Assembly: GCF_011064615.1 (NCBI RefSeq) | Contig: NZ_JAALJH010000028.1 | Span: 1-64,000, forward strand | Reading direction: 5' to 3' | From: Aquisphaera insulae | GTDB taxonomy: Bacteria; Planctomycetota; Planctomycetia; Isosphaerales; Isosphaeraceae | Length of the DNA stretch: 64,000 bases | Part shown: positions 56,751 through 64,000 of the stretch, one piece after another | How the letters are laid out: each line of letters opens with the position of its first letter | How positions within the stretch are numbered: the stretch's first letter is position 1 | Notes under the pieces: model-generated | What the model was told of the DNA's origin: nothing | What the model saw: the letters and a program-made list of their open reading frames with translations, nothing else | Databases searched by the model: none | Made by a program: the position numbers and the translations under genes

Positions 56751-57080
56751 TCAGACCGACTTGAGCTTCGTCTGCCCGGGTTCGCCGATCGAGATCGTGT
56801 TCTTGGGTTTCCCCTCGCTCGTGCCCGAGAAGCTGCCGAGGATGACGGGCGATCCGCCCACCTTCAACTTCGTCGAGGCCCCGCCGTGGGTCTGGATCGA
56901 GACGCAGGGAGTCTGGTTCGAGCCGGTCTGTTTGCAGCCGGCGATCTTCCAGGACGACACGTCGCCATCGAGCAGCACGAGGCCGCCGCCCGCCTTGAGC
57001 TTCGTGTTCTTGGTCGTGAGCGTGACGGTCCCCTTGTCGGGGCAGGAGGCTGAGCCGTCGGTGGTCATCACGGGGTCCAC
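56751..57080 (-). CDS. PAAR-like spike tip candidate
   Basis: A 109-residue beta-rich protein between the spike and gp25 genes, the position of the tip protein in contractile systems. It has Gly/Thr/Lys-rich strands (TVTLTTKNTKLKAGGGLVLL, then STKLKVGGSPVILGS) and three Cys (SCPDKG, AGCKQ, PCVS) but no clear PAAR repeat. A PAAR-like zinc tip is therefore inference from position and composition. The GTG at 57080 lies 3 bp after the spike stop, with GGAGG upstream. ATG 57068 is possible. Confidence 0.55.
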   Translation of the reverse strand: MDPVMTTDGSASCPDKGTVTLTTKNTKLKAGGGLVLLDGDVSSWKIAGCKQTGSNQTPCVSIQTHGGASTKLKVGGSPVILGSFSGTSEGKPKNTISIGEPGQTKLKSV

Positions 57081-57082
57081 GG

Positions 57083-59173
57083 TTACTTGACCTCCATCGA
57101 ATCGCAGTTGACCTCGACCGTCGGGGCCGTGATCGTGAGCTTCGTCCTGGCCGTGATCTCGATGTTCGGGCCCTCGATGGCGATGCTGCCGTCGTCCCTG
57201 ATCAGGATGCGAGTGCTGGTGCGGGTGTTCTCGATCACGAACACGGTCGGGCTCTTGCCCGCCGCGTCATTCGCGTCCGCGAGGGCGGGGCGCACCTGGC
57301 CGCCTCCGAGCGACTTGAGCGAATCGACTCCGACCCGGACCGCCATCGTGCCCGCTTCCACCAGGCGGTTGCCGCTGGCGTCGGTCAGGTCCTGGGTGAC
57401 GGCCCCCGAATAGTCCTGGGGTGCACCCGACTGCTTGTCTCCCGGGGCGTTGCCCGTGGAGGGGTTGTCGGCCGGCAGGATGAGCCACCAGTCGCCGGGC
57501 TTGGCCTCGGCCGGCGCGTGGCCGGTCTGCCAGAGCGCGCCGACCTCGATCGGGTCGTTGAGGTCGAAGTGGCGGTGCGCCAGGGCGACCCGCATGCCCG
57601 GGTAACGGGGCAGGATCAGGCCACACTTGCCCCAGGCGAACGGGGTGAGATACGGGACGCCGTCGGCCTTCGCCTCGGTCGGCCTCTTGATGTCGACGAC
57701 GCGGCTTGGGTTGGCCGTCGCGGTCCCCTCCAGGCCGCGCCAGACGGTCTCGGTCTGCCCCGGCTTGGTCCCGTCGTCCCGGGGGAGGAAGGCGCGAACC
57801 TCGCCGACCTCGGTGCTCCCCAGGGCGCGGACGGCGCGGTCGAGGAACGAGGTGATCGCCTTGGCCGTCTGCACCTCGGCCGACGCCTCCTGGGGCGCCC
57901 GCTCCGGTGTGGTCCCCGGGACATCGGCGGCCACCCGCTTGTCCCAGAAGCTGAACTGGAGCCCCTGCGGGTCGCCCTGAACTTCCACCCCGACCAGGGT
58001 CGTCTGGAACCCGGCCGTGCGGGCGAGCCGGTGCTCGACCGACCGCACGTAGAGCTGCAGTGGGGACTTCATGTCGGACGAGCCGAACGCCGCCCCGATC
58101 GCGGCCCCCAGGTCGCCCAGCGCGCCGAGCGCGCCGCCGAGCGGCGGCTTGGTGTTGACGTCGTCCTCCGGCGGGGGGTCGAACACCACGAGGTCGCCCG
58201 GCTTGAGGTCGGGGCGGCCGCGGAGGGTCAGCCGGAAGACCCGGCGCATCTCCTGGCGGGGCTTGGCCCCCTTGGCGCAGGGGTCCCAGTTCGGGTCGAC
58301 CGGCTCCGGGGGCAGGGCCACCGGCTCGATCAGGCCGCTGGAGATGGTCAGCGGCTTCGCCTTCCGTTCGCCTTCCAGCGGGATCAGGCGTGGGCCGAAA
58401 TGCAGCGTCCCGTCGCGGATCAGGAGCATGCCGCGGCCGTAGAGGCCCGTCTCGCGCTCCATCCGCGCCGCCAGGTCGATGAGAGCGGTCAGGATCGGCT
58501 GGCGCGCCGGGACCGGCCGCGTCGCACTGTCGTCCTGGAAGGTGGGAGAGGACGGGCGGTGGAACACGTGGGGGATGACCCCGTCGTTCGGGAACCGCCA
58601 GGCCCGGCGCATCAGCTCCTTGATCGCCGGCTCGAGCCGCGTCGCGTCAACCGGCTGGTCGCCGCACGGGCGCCGGCCGGACACCGCTTCGAACACCCGC
58701 TCCCGAGCCGTCACGACCGCCTCATAATTCCGCGCGCCGACGCGGCGGGTCACCGACACGATGCTCAGCTCGGCGACCAGGTCCTTGGGGAAGTGCTTCT
58801 CCCACTTCGAGGAGCCGCTCGAGAGGAAGTCGGCCCCCAGCACGTTGGTGAGGATCCCGAGGTCCGGGGCCTCCAGGTCGCGGTAATAGAGGAACAGGCG
58901 GACGACGCTCGGGGACGTGTCCGAGTTCTGGGCGATGATCCCGTAGTGCTTGTCGGTCACACCTTCGAGCACGAAGGTGTAGAGGCCCCCTTCGAGGCCC
59001 GACGGCAGCGTGGCCTGGATGTCGGCGTAGTAATCGTCTCGCGACAACTCGAGCAAGGGGTCGTGCGCGACCCCGCCCCGATCCTCCTGATGGAAGGTCA
59101 GGATCCAGCCGGCGTCGCGGCCGATCTTGACGTCGGATTCGCTCGAACTCGGCAGGCTCGGCACGACGTTCAT
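57083..59173 (-). CDS. VgrG-like central spike protein (gp27/gp5 type, Afp8)
   Basis: A 696-residue spike. The N-terminal about 400 residues resemble the gp27-like hub (LELSRDDYYADIQATLPSG, YRDLEAPDLG, FRLTLRGRPDLKPGDLVVF). Next is an OB-fold-like gpV part (VGEVRAFLPRDDG, YLTPFAWGKCGLILPRYPGM, VGALWQTGHAP). The C-terminus is a beta-helix needle (IRDDGSIAIEGPNIEITAR, then KLTITAPTVEVNC). No extra enzymatic extension is fused. It pairs with the PAAR-like protein that follows 3 bp later. The ATG at 59173 overlaps the upstream stop (ATGA). Confidence 0.85.
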   Translation of the reverse strand: MNVVPSLPSSSESDVKIGRDAGWILTFHQEDRGGVAHDPLLELSRDDYYADIQATLPSGLEGGLYTFVLEGVTDKHYGIIAQNSDTSPSVVRLFLYYRDLEAPDLGILTNVLGADFLSSGSSKWEKHFPKDLVAELSIVSVTRRVGARNYEAVVTARERVFEAVSGRRPCGDQPVDATRLEPAIKELMRRAWRFPNDGVIPHVFHRPSSPTFQDDSATRPVPARQPILTALIDLAARMERETGLYGRGMLLIRDGTLHFGPRLIPLEGERKAKPLTISSGLIEPVALPPEPVDPNWDPCAKGAKPRQEMRRVFRLTLRGRPDLKPGDLVVFDPPPEDDVNTKPPLGGALGALGDLGAAIGAAFGSSDMKSPLQLYVRSVEHRLARTAGFQTTLVGVEVQGDPQGLQFSFWDKRVAADVPGTTPERAPQEASAEVQTAKAITSFLDRAVRALGSTEVGEVRAFLPRDDGTKPGQTETVWRGLEGTATANPSRVVDIKRPTEAKADGVPYLTPFAWGKCGLILPRYPGMRVALAHRHFDLNDPIEVGALWQTGHAPAEAKPGDWWLILPADNPSTGNAPGDKQSGAPQDYSGAVTQDLTDASGNRLVEAGTMAVRVGVDSLKSLGGGQVRPALADANDAAGKSPTVFVIENTRTSTRILIRDDGSIAIEGPNIEITARTKLTITAPTVEVNCDSMEVK

Positions 59174-59799
59174 CGGGCGGTGAACCTCCTCGTCTGGAAC
59201 CGGCGGTTGACGATGGACCGGTCGACGCCGACGACCGAGGCCAGCCGGTCCGCCGGCCTCAGCCGGGCCAGCACGATCTCGCTGAGCGGCGGCTCGGAGA
59301 ACGCCGAGACGGCGGTGTCGGCGGTGCGCCAGGCCAGCGACAGCCGCGACCCGAAGTCGCCGGGCCCGACGAGCGTGCCCGCGTGGAGCAGCCAGTCGAG
59401 CACCACGACCTCGACGGCCACCCCCTGCGCGTCGTCTCCGTCGGGCATGCGGCGGACCGCGCCGGCGACGAGCGGCACGACGGCGACCGTCGTGCCGGAC
59501 CGCTGGAGCAAGAGCCGGGCGGGCGGGCGGGCGAGGTCGCCGAAGACCGGGGCCGCCGGGTCGTCCGGCAAGGCCGGCGCCCGGTCGGGCGACGACGAGG
59601 AGACGACCAGCGTCGGGTCGGCCTCGCGCCAGGTGCGGGCCACGCCGCTGGGCACGATCAGCAGGAGCCGCAGCCCGGGCGTCAACTGGACCGGGTGCGG
59701 CAGCCCCCGCCGCAGCGGCGCGTCGAGGCGGTCGAACCCCTCGGGCGGCGAGGCCGGCGGGTCGGGGACGAGATACCGGGCGGCGATGGTCACGAGCAC
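59170..59799 (-). CDS. Unknown protein of the injection-system-like cluster
   Basis: A 209-residue protein without a recognised domain. It starts LVTIAARYLVPDPPASPPEGF, has hydrophobic strands (LTPGLRLLLIVPSG, TVAVVPLVAGAV, VAVEVVVLDWLLHAG) and ends with a basic tail (VNRRFQTRRFTAR). Its position between a small structural candidate and the spike would fit an Afp6/7-like baseplate piece, but I see no LysM motif. The GTG at 59799 follows AAGGAGCCCCCGCAC. Its stop overlaps the spike start by 4 bp. Confidence 0.6.
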   Translation of the reverse strand: MLVTIAARYLVPDPPASPPEGFDRLDAPLRRGLPHPVQLTPGLRLLLIVPSGVARTWREADPTLVVSSSSPDRAPALPDDPAAPVFGDLARPPARLLLQRSGTTVAVVPLVAGAVRRMPDGDDAQGVAVEVVVLDWLLHAGTLVGPGDFGSRLSLAWRTADTAVSAFSEPPLSEIVLARLRPADRLASVVGVDRSIVNRRFQTRRFTAR

Positions 59800-59831
59800 G
59801 TGCGGGGGCTCCTTCGGTCTTTCGCCGGGGG

Positions 59832-60338
59832 CTACCATCCGGCCAGGGTCGACACGGCGACGCTCGCCATGTCGAGCAGATTGGAGCGAGCGCCGGGCGG
59901 CGGCATGTGGGCGAGCTGGATGGCCACGTCCAGCGCGTCGCGCTTGGCGGCCGTCGCGGTGAACGACAGGCTCTGCACCTGGAGATCGGTGCGGATCGTC
60001 ATGGCGGTGATCAGGATCACCCCGGAGATGTCGACCCCCAGGGCAGAGAGCCCCGCCGTAAGCCCGGCCCCGCCCCGCTTGCTCGACTCCGCGATCGTCT
60101 CCAGGGCGAGCTTCCAGGCGAACCGCTCCTTGCCCAGCAGCAGGCCGGTGAGCGTAATGGTGTCGTTGTGCGTGTCCACCAGCGACCGGGCGGCGGTCGA
60201 GCCGATCGGGGGGAGCATGTAGGTTTCGTTCAGGGTCATCGCGGTGACGGCGTACATCGGCACCGGGATCAGGCCGTCGGTCAGGATGGCCGAGGGCATG
60301 CCTTCGTAGAAGTGGAAGCTCTGCTCGCGGTCGGCCAT
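59832..60338 (-). CDS. Small structural protein of the cluster, possible gpU-like baseplate part
   Basis: A 168-residue protein. The pattern VDTHNDTITLTGLLLGKERF, LALETIAES and VQSLSFTATAAKRDAL is reminiscent of gpU/Dit-like tail terminator or distal-tail proteins, but the match is weak. It is not a gp19-type tube sequence. It lies 3 bp after the nuclease-like gene and 32 bp before the next, so it is co-transcribed. Structural role is inferred from context. Confidence 0.55.
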   Translation of the reverse strand: MADREQSFHFYEGMPSAILTDGLIPVPMYAVTAMTLNETYMLPPIGSTAARSLVDTHNDTITLTGLLLGKERFAWKLALETIAESSKRGGAGLTAGLSALGVDISGVILITAMTIRTDLQVQSLSFTATAAKRDALDVAIQLAHMPPPGARSNLLDMASVAVSTLAGW

Positions 60339-60341
60339 CGG

Positions 60342-61739
60342 CTAGTCCCCCACGGGCGCGTTGAGATCCTCGAAATCCAGCCCCAGCTTGTCGAGGGCCG
60401 CGGCGACGTCCACGGACTGGCCCCCGGCTGGGGTGACCATGCGGCGGATGTGGTTGTCCTCGAGGATGTTGGCGATCTCTTGCCTGGTCTGCTCGCCGTC
60501 GGGGTCGCGGCCGGGCTCGGAGAGCAGCCGCTCGATCTTCTCGTTGGCGCGGGCCAGGTTGTTGAGCACCTCCTGGACCCGCGGCGGGACCTCCCGGCCG
60601 ACCAGCCGCTGGCGGAAATCGGCGAGGTCGTCGCCCATGTTGCGGGCGATGTTCTTGATCAGGGCCGAGACCTTGTCGACGATCCGGGCGCGGAGCGCCT
60701 TGTTGTCGATCAGGAGCAGCTCGCCGGTGAATCGGTCGATGCCGACGAGGTCCGTGCCGCGCTGGGTGACCCTCCCCTCGGGCCCCTTGAGGAAGATCAC
60801 GACGTTGCCGAGGTCGAAGGCGGCGCCATACTCGCCGATCTGGCCCTTGACGTGGAACATGTTGAACCACACGTACAGGCCGAACCCGTAGCGGCGCGGC
60901 TTCTCGGAGTACTTCGACCAGTATTCCAGGAGCTGCTCTCGGTTGGTGTGGAACAGGTCGCGGAGGGCGCGGCTGCGCTGGACGGCCCCGCGAAGCCGAT
61001 CGGGAAGTTTCTTGATCTCGGCGGCGAGCTCGGCCGTGAGGTCGGCGGCCACCTTGGGGTCGTTCAGACGCCTCCATTCCTTGTTCAGGTCCTTGAGCGC
61101 CTCGAGCAACTCGTCAGCCTCGGACGGGTTCCAGCCCTGGGTGGTGCGGAGTCGCTTGGCGAGGGCGTTTAGGGTCTCCTCGGCCTCCGCGGTGATGGCC
61201 CTGGACAGGGCCTCGGGGTCGAGCTGGCGGACGCGCTCGACCAGGGCGGCGGCCCGCGCGGGGAGGCGAGACACGGCCGCGCGGACCCGCCCCATGACCT
61301 TGTCGGGCGCGGGCGGCGGCTTCCGCGTGCCGATCAGGGCCTCTACCGGCAGCTTGGGGGCTTCCTTCGCGGCCTCCTCCGGGCTGAGCACCTCGGGGAA
61401 CGCCAGGTCCATCTCGTCGAACGCGTTCTTCACCTTGGTCAGATCCGGCAGGGTGCCGCGAAGGGTCGCCTCGATCTCGTCGGCGAGGACGCCACGTGCC
61501 CGGCTGATCCGTTCCAGGGCCGAGGTCACCCGCTCGAGGTAGTGTTCGCCGTACAGCCGCGTCACCCTCGCGATGAAGCCCGCGACCGCCTGCCGCGCGG
61601 TGGCCTTGCGGCCGTCGCCGGCGACCTGCTCGCAGTGGGCCAGCAATCGCCCGATGTCGGGGTGCTTGGCCGCCAGCGCGTCGACGTCGATGTGGACCGT
61701 CTCGCCGTGGAACACATACTTGAAAATTGATCCGCTCAC
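60342..61739 (-). CDS. Candidate PD-(D/E)XK nuclease effector of the cluster
   Basis: A 465-residue protein. The first about 290 residues are mainly helices (lysine/glutamate/alanine-rich). From residue 298 the PD-(D/E)XK-like core appears: Glu303 in KGQIGEYGAAFDL, Asp330 in RGTDLVGID, then strand GELLLIDNKAL with Asp345 and Lys347, followed by a long helix. The E...D...DxK order matches the catalytic set of restriction-endonuclease-fold toxins. No immunity gene is evident next door. The start overlaps the upstream stop by 4 bp, so the cluster co-expresses it. Nuclease activity and effector status are inference. A structural protein is the alternative. Confidence 0.65.
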   Translation of the reverse strand: MSGSIFKYVFHGETVHIDVDALAAKHPDIGRLLAHCEQVAGDGRKATARQAVAGFIARVTRLYGEHYLERVTSALERISRARGVLADEIEATLRGTLPDLTKVKNAFDEMDLAFPEVLSPEEAAKEAPKLPVEALIGTRKPPPAPDKVMGRVRAAVSRLPARAAALVERVRQLDPEALSRAITAEAEETLNALAKRLRTTQGWNPSEADELLEALKDLNKEWRRLNDPKVAADLTAELAAEIKKLPDRLRGAVQRSRALRDLFHTNREQLLEYWSKYSEKPRRYGFGLYVWFNMFHVKGQIGEYGAAFDLGNVVIFLKGPEGRVTQRGTDLVGIDRFTGELLLIDNKALRARIVDKVSALIKNIARNMGDDLADFRQRLVGREVPPRVQEVLNNLARANEKIERLLSEPGRDPDGEQTRQEIANILEDNHIRRMVTPAGGQSVDVAAALDKLGLDFEDLNAPVGD

Positions 61740-64000
61740 GGGGTCACCTCGCGGGCCATCTCATCGAGCTGCTCGAATGTCGCCAGGTCGTGCTGGATCT
61801 GCATCATCAGGGGCTGGACCATCCGGCCCATCAGGTACTGGAAGACTTCCATGACCAGGAGGTCGCGGGCGAGGACCAGGATGAGATCCTGCCTCAGGGC
61901 CTTGACCGTCTCGACCGTGATCACCCGGACGACCCGGGTGGCCAGGGCCCGCCCGGCCTGGCGGATCTCGCCCTGGGCGACCTTGCCCGCGATGCCGCCG
62001 GCGGCGAACTTCCCGAGCAGCTTCCCGGCCGGGATGAACGCGAGCGCCGCGCCGAGGTCGGCCGCGAACAGCTCGGCCTCGACCTCGGCGCGGCTGAGGA
62101 CGAGCTCGGGGTCGAGCAGGCTCTGGTAGACCTTGAGCTTCTCCTGGGCCTCATACTCGTGATAGGCCGCGAAACCGGCCCCGACGAGCGTGCCGAGCGG
62201 CGGGCAGAGGATCGACAGGCCGACCACCGTGCCCACCTCCAGCACCGTCATGGCGGTCCGGTAGCCCTCGAGCATGTCGAGCGCCTCGGACAGGCCGCGA
62301 TAGTATGTCGGGTCGCCCGCGAAGAACTCCTGGATCGCATCGTTCGCCATGCGGTGGATCCCGTTCAGCGCGTAGCCGGTCCCGGAGACGCCGTGCGCGG
62401 GGTCCCACGGCGAGGAGCAGAGCTTGAATGCGAAGTCGACGCGGTTCCGCGTCTTCCCCATGACGTCCTTGTTCTTCTCCTGCATCTCCTCCAGGAGCAG
62501 GGCGAGCTCCTCCCGGATCCGAAGCGTGCCGCGGCTGAACCGGGCCCGCAGCCGCTCGTCGATGACGACCTGGTGCGCGATCGGGTCGAGCTGGCTGACG
62601 GTGTCGCGGCGGAGGGCGATGGCGTGGTCGAGCTGCTCGCCAGTCCAGGCGCGGCCGTTGCTGTCGCGGATCCCGCGCCGCCCGTTCTCGGTGAAGGGGA
62701 CGCCCGGCTCGTACGACGAATTGGCGAACGGGTCGCGGAGCGAGAAGGCGTCGAACAGCGAGCCACGGGCCCGCCGCCAGTTATGAATGACGACTCCTGG
62801 AGCCTCCTTCACGTCGCCGTGCTCCAGGGCATACAGGCGGAGCTGCTCGCGCAACTCGATCAGCTCGTCCACCTTGGTCATTTGCGCCTTCACCAGGAAC
62901 TCGAAGACTCGAGCGTATTCCTCGTTGCCGATTCGCTGTTCGATGCCCTTCTTCGAGGACAGGAGCAGTTGGGCGAGAAGGATGCGGTTGGTGGCGATGA
63001 ACATGTGGGCCACGGACCGGGAGATCCGGGTGTTCAGCTTGTAGAAGAAGCTGACCGCCCAGCCGATCGGGTCACCCTTGCGGTAGCCGGAGATCTTCGC
63101 GGAATTCGCGGGCCGCTTCAGCACCTCGAAGACGAGCTGGCCGAGCAAGGCGATCCGGGGGACGACCGTCGCCAGGTGCCGGATGAGCTGGAGCGACGGC
63201 GACGCCGTCGGCCGGAAGTCATACCTCCCCGGCCCGACCGGATCGTACTTCGGGTTCGAGATCATGATCTCGAACCCCTCCTTGACGCCGTACTCGGACA
63301 CCCTGATGGAGCGGCCGCTGATCAGCCCGGCCGCATCGAGGCAGAAGTTGGCCGGGTACTCGCAGAACGGCATCTCGAGCTTGTAGGCGATCTCGTCGAT
63401 GAGCGCCCGCAGGACCTTGCCGTCCTCACCGAGCTCGTCGAGCGATGGCTCGCCGATGAACGCCTCGCAGACGGGCGCCTCGCCACCTCCCTCGTCGAGG
63501 AATTTCCGGCCGCCGGACTCGCCCTTCTCCTGGTCATCGCCGAAGGAGGCGAAGCCGCCATCCTTGCCCCCGTCCCCCTTGCCCTCGCCCTTCCGACCGC
63601 CGGCCGCGGCACCCGATTCGCCCCCGACCTTCTTGCCGGCACCGGGGCCCCCAGGTCCCGCGCCCTGCCCGGAACCTTCGCCGGCCTCATCGTCTTGATC
63701 CTCGGTGAGGACCGCACTCCCTTTCTTCTCCTTCTCGTCCTCCGGCTTGACCTTCTCCTCGACCTCGACGATCACGGCCAGGGGCGCGAGCGGGATCCGG
63801 CCGGCAAACTTGACGAAGTTCGGGGAATGGAAATAGGTGCCGTACCCGCTGACCGAAACCCAGAGCAGCTCCGCGACGCCGTTCTGTTTCGCCTCCGCCT
63901 CCTTGGCGGCGACCTCGTCATTCACCATCGTCTTCAGCATTTGTTCGTAGGTGGCCGCCTCCATCGATTCCGGCTTCTTGATCGTCCGGACGGCCTCCAT
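61736..64000 (-). CDS. Large cluster protein, possibly cut by the window edge
   Basis: At least 754 residues, with an ATG exactly at the window end, so the true start may lie outside. After a helical N-terminus there is a Gly/Glu/Lys-rich low-complexity region (roughly residues 95-170). A helical body follows with FEIMISNPKYDPVGPGRYDF, MFIATNRILLAQLLLSSKKGIEQ and SSWDP-like CSSPWDPAHGV. Near the C-terminus there are two or three hydrophobic, glycine-rich segments (VGTVVGLSILCPPLGTLVGAG, AALAFIPAGKLLGKFAAGGI). The layout resembles large effector or tape-measure-like proteins, but no family is recognised. It is coupled to the nuclease-like gene by a 4-bp overlap. Confidence 0.6.
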   Translation of the reverse strand: MEAVRTIKKPESMEAATYEQMLKTMVNDEVAAKEAEAKQNGVAELLWVSVSGYGTYFHSPNFVKFAGRIPLAPLAVIVEVEEKVKPEDEKEKKGSAVLTEDQDDEAGEGSGQGAGPGGPGAGKKVGGESGAAAGGRKGEGKGDGGKDGGFASFGDDQEKGESGGRKFLDEGGGEAPVCEAFIGEPSLDELGEDGKVLRALIDEIAYKLEMPFCEYPANFCLDAAGLISGRSIRVSEYGVKEGFEIMISNPKYDPVGPGRYDFRPTASPSLQLIRHLATVVPRIALLGQLVFEVLKRPANSAKISGYRKGDPIGWAVSFFYKLNTRISRSVAHMFIATNRILLAQLLLSSKKGIEQRIGNEEYARVFEFLVKAQMTKVDELIELREQLRLYALEHGDVKEAPGVVIHNWRRARGSLFDAFSLRDPFANSSYEPGVPFTENGRRGIRDSNGRAWTGEQLDHAIALRRDTVSQLDPIAHQVVIDERLRARFSRGTLRIREELALLLEEMQEKNKDVMGKTRNRVDFAFKLCSSPWDPAHGVSGTGYALNGIHRMANDAIQEFFAGDPTYYRGLSEALDMLEGYRTAMTVLEVGTVVGLSILCPPLGTLVGAGFAAYHEYEAQEKLKVYQSLLDPELVLSRAEVEAELFAADLGAALAFIPAGKLLGKFAAGGIAGKVAQGEIRQAGRALATRVVRVITVETVKALRQDLILVLARDLLVMEVFQYLMGRMVQPLMMQIQHDLATFEQLDEMAREVTP

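Noticed and set aside
51204-64000. Type VI secretion system
   Set aside because: The spike and gp25 genes fit T6SS too, but a separate baseplate J gene and the absence of TssJLM-type membrane genes in view favour an eCIS or phage-tail-like particle.
51204-64000. Complete prophage
   Set aside because: No integrase, attachment sites, capsid, portal, terminase or lysis gene is seen. A remnant or R-type tail cannot be excluded because the cluster runs off the window.

Overview
The window is GC-rich chromosomal DNA that reads as a planctomycete, most likely family Isosphaeraceae. This is inferred from gene content, not from a marker gene. The supporting genes are an ECF sigma factor fused to a membrane segment and Ig-like domain, an LptD-type outer-membrane protein, a variant LEPR-XLL export motif, a DUF2760-Hsp70 pair, ABC permease fusions (one with an M1 peptidase, one of GldF with GldG), and the Uma2, DUF4058 and Rpn-like families. 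Genes are dense and sit on both strands in short runs. Many starts are GTG.

Layout. 0.2-11.4 kb: FabH-type ketosynthase, a large secreted protein, a STAS protein, an inhibitory-type serpin beside an S9 peptidase, a membrane-tethered ECF sigma factor, a two-helix membrane protein and a second ECF sigma factor. 11.7-20.2 kb: a 2-hydroxyacid dehydrogenase divergent from an HpcH/HpaI aldolase, a hybrid histidine kinase with two receivers and HPt, a response regulator fused to an RsbW-type ATPase, a secreted protein and a glucuronate isomerase-like enzyme. 20.3-26.7 kb: a CoaB-like protein, then a tight run of polynucleotide-kinase-like P-loop protein, Thg1-like 3'-5' RNA polymerase and zinc-ribbon protein, followed by an Rpn-like protein, CinA and an HNH nuclease.

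27-42.8 kb: LptD-like protein, DgkA-like kinase, molybdopterin-binding protein, DUF2760/Hsp70, a secreted protein, O-methyltransferase, DUF4058, an ABC ATPase coupled to a permease-M1 aminopeptidase fusion, and Uma2. 43-51.1 kb: tRNA-Arg(ACG), a GldA / GldFG-fusion / DUF4340 operon, ilvN and ilvC separated by an intrinsic terminator, and a ferredoxin.

51.2-64 kb, all minus strand: a contractile-injection-type cluster running to the window edge. It holds a large protein, a candidate PD-(D/E)XK nuclease effector, two small structural candidates, a gp27/gp5-type spike, a PAAR-like tip candidate, gp25, a baseplate J protein and two further proteins. The order matches the baseplate half of an extracellular contractile injection system (eCIS). 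Sheath, tube and AAA+ ATPase genes are not in view and would lie beyond 64000 if present.

The two most interesting systems are (1) the kinase/Thg1-like/zinc-ribbon operon at 21.6-23.6 kb, which reads as a 5'-end RNA repair module, and (2) the eCIS-like cluster with its nuclease-motif protein at 60.3-61.7 kb. A palindromic intergenic repeat family occurs at 26.74 kb and 50.77-50.84 kb.
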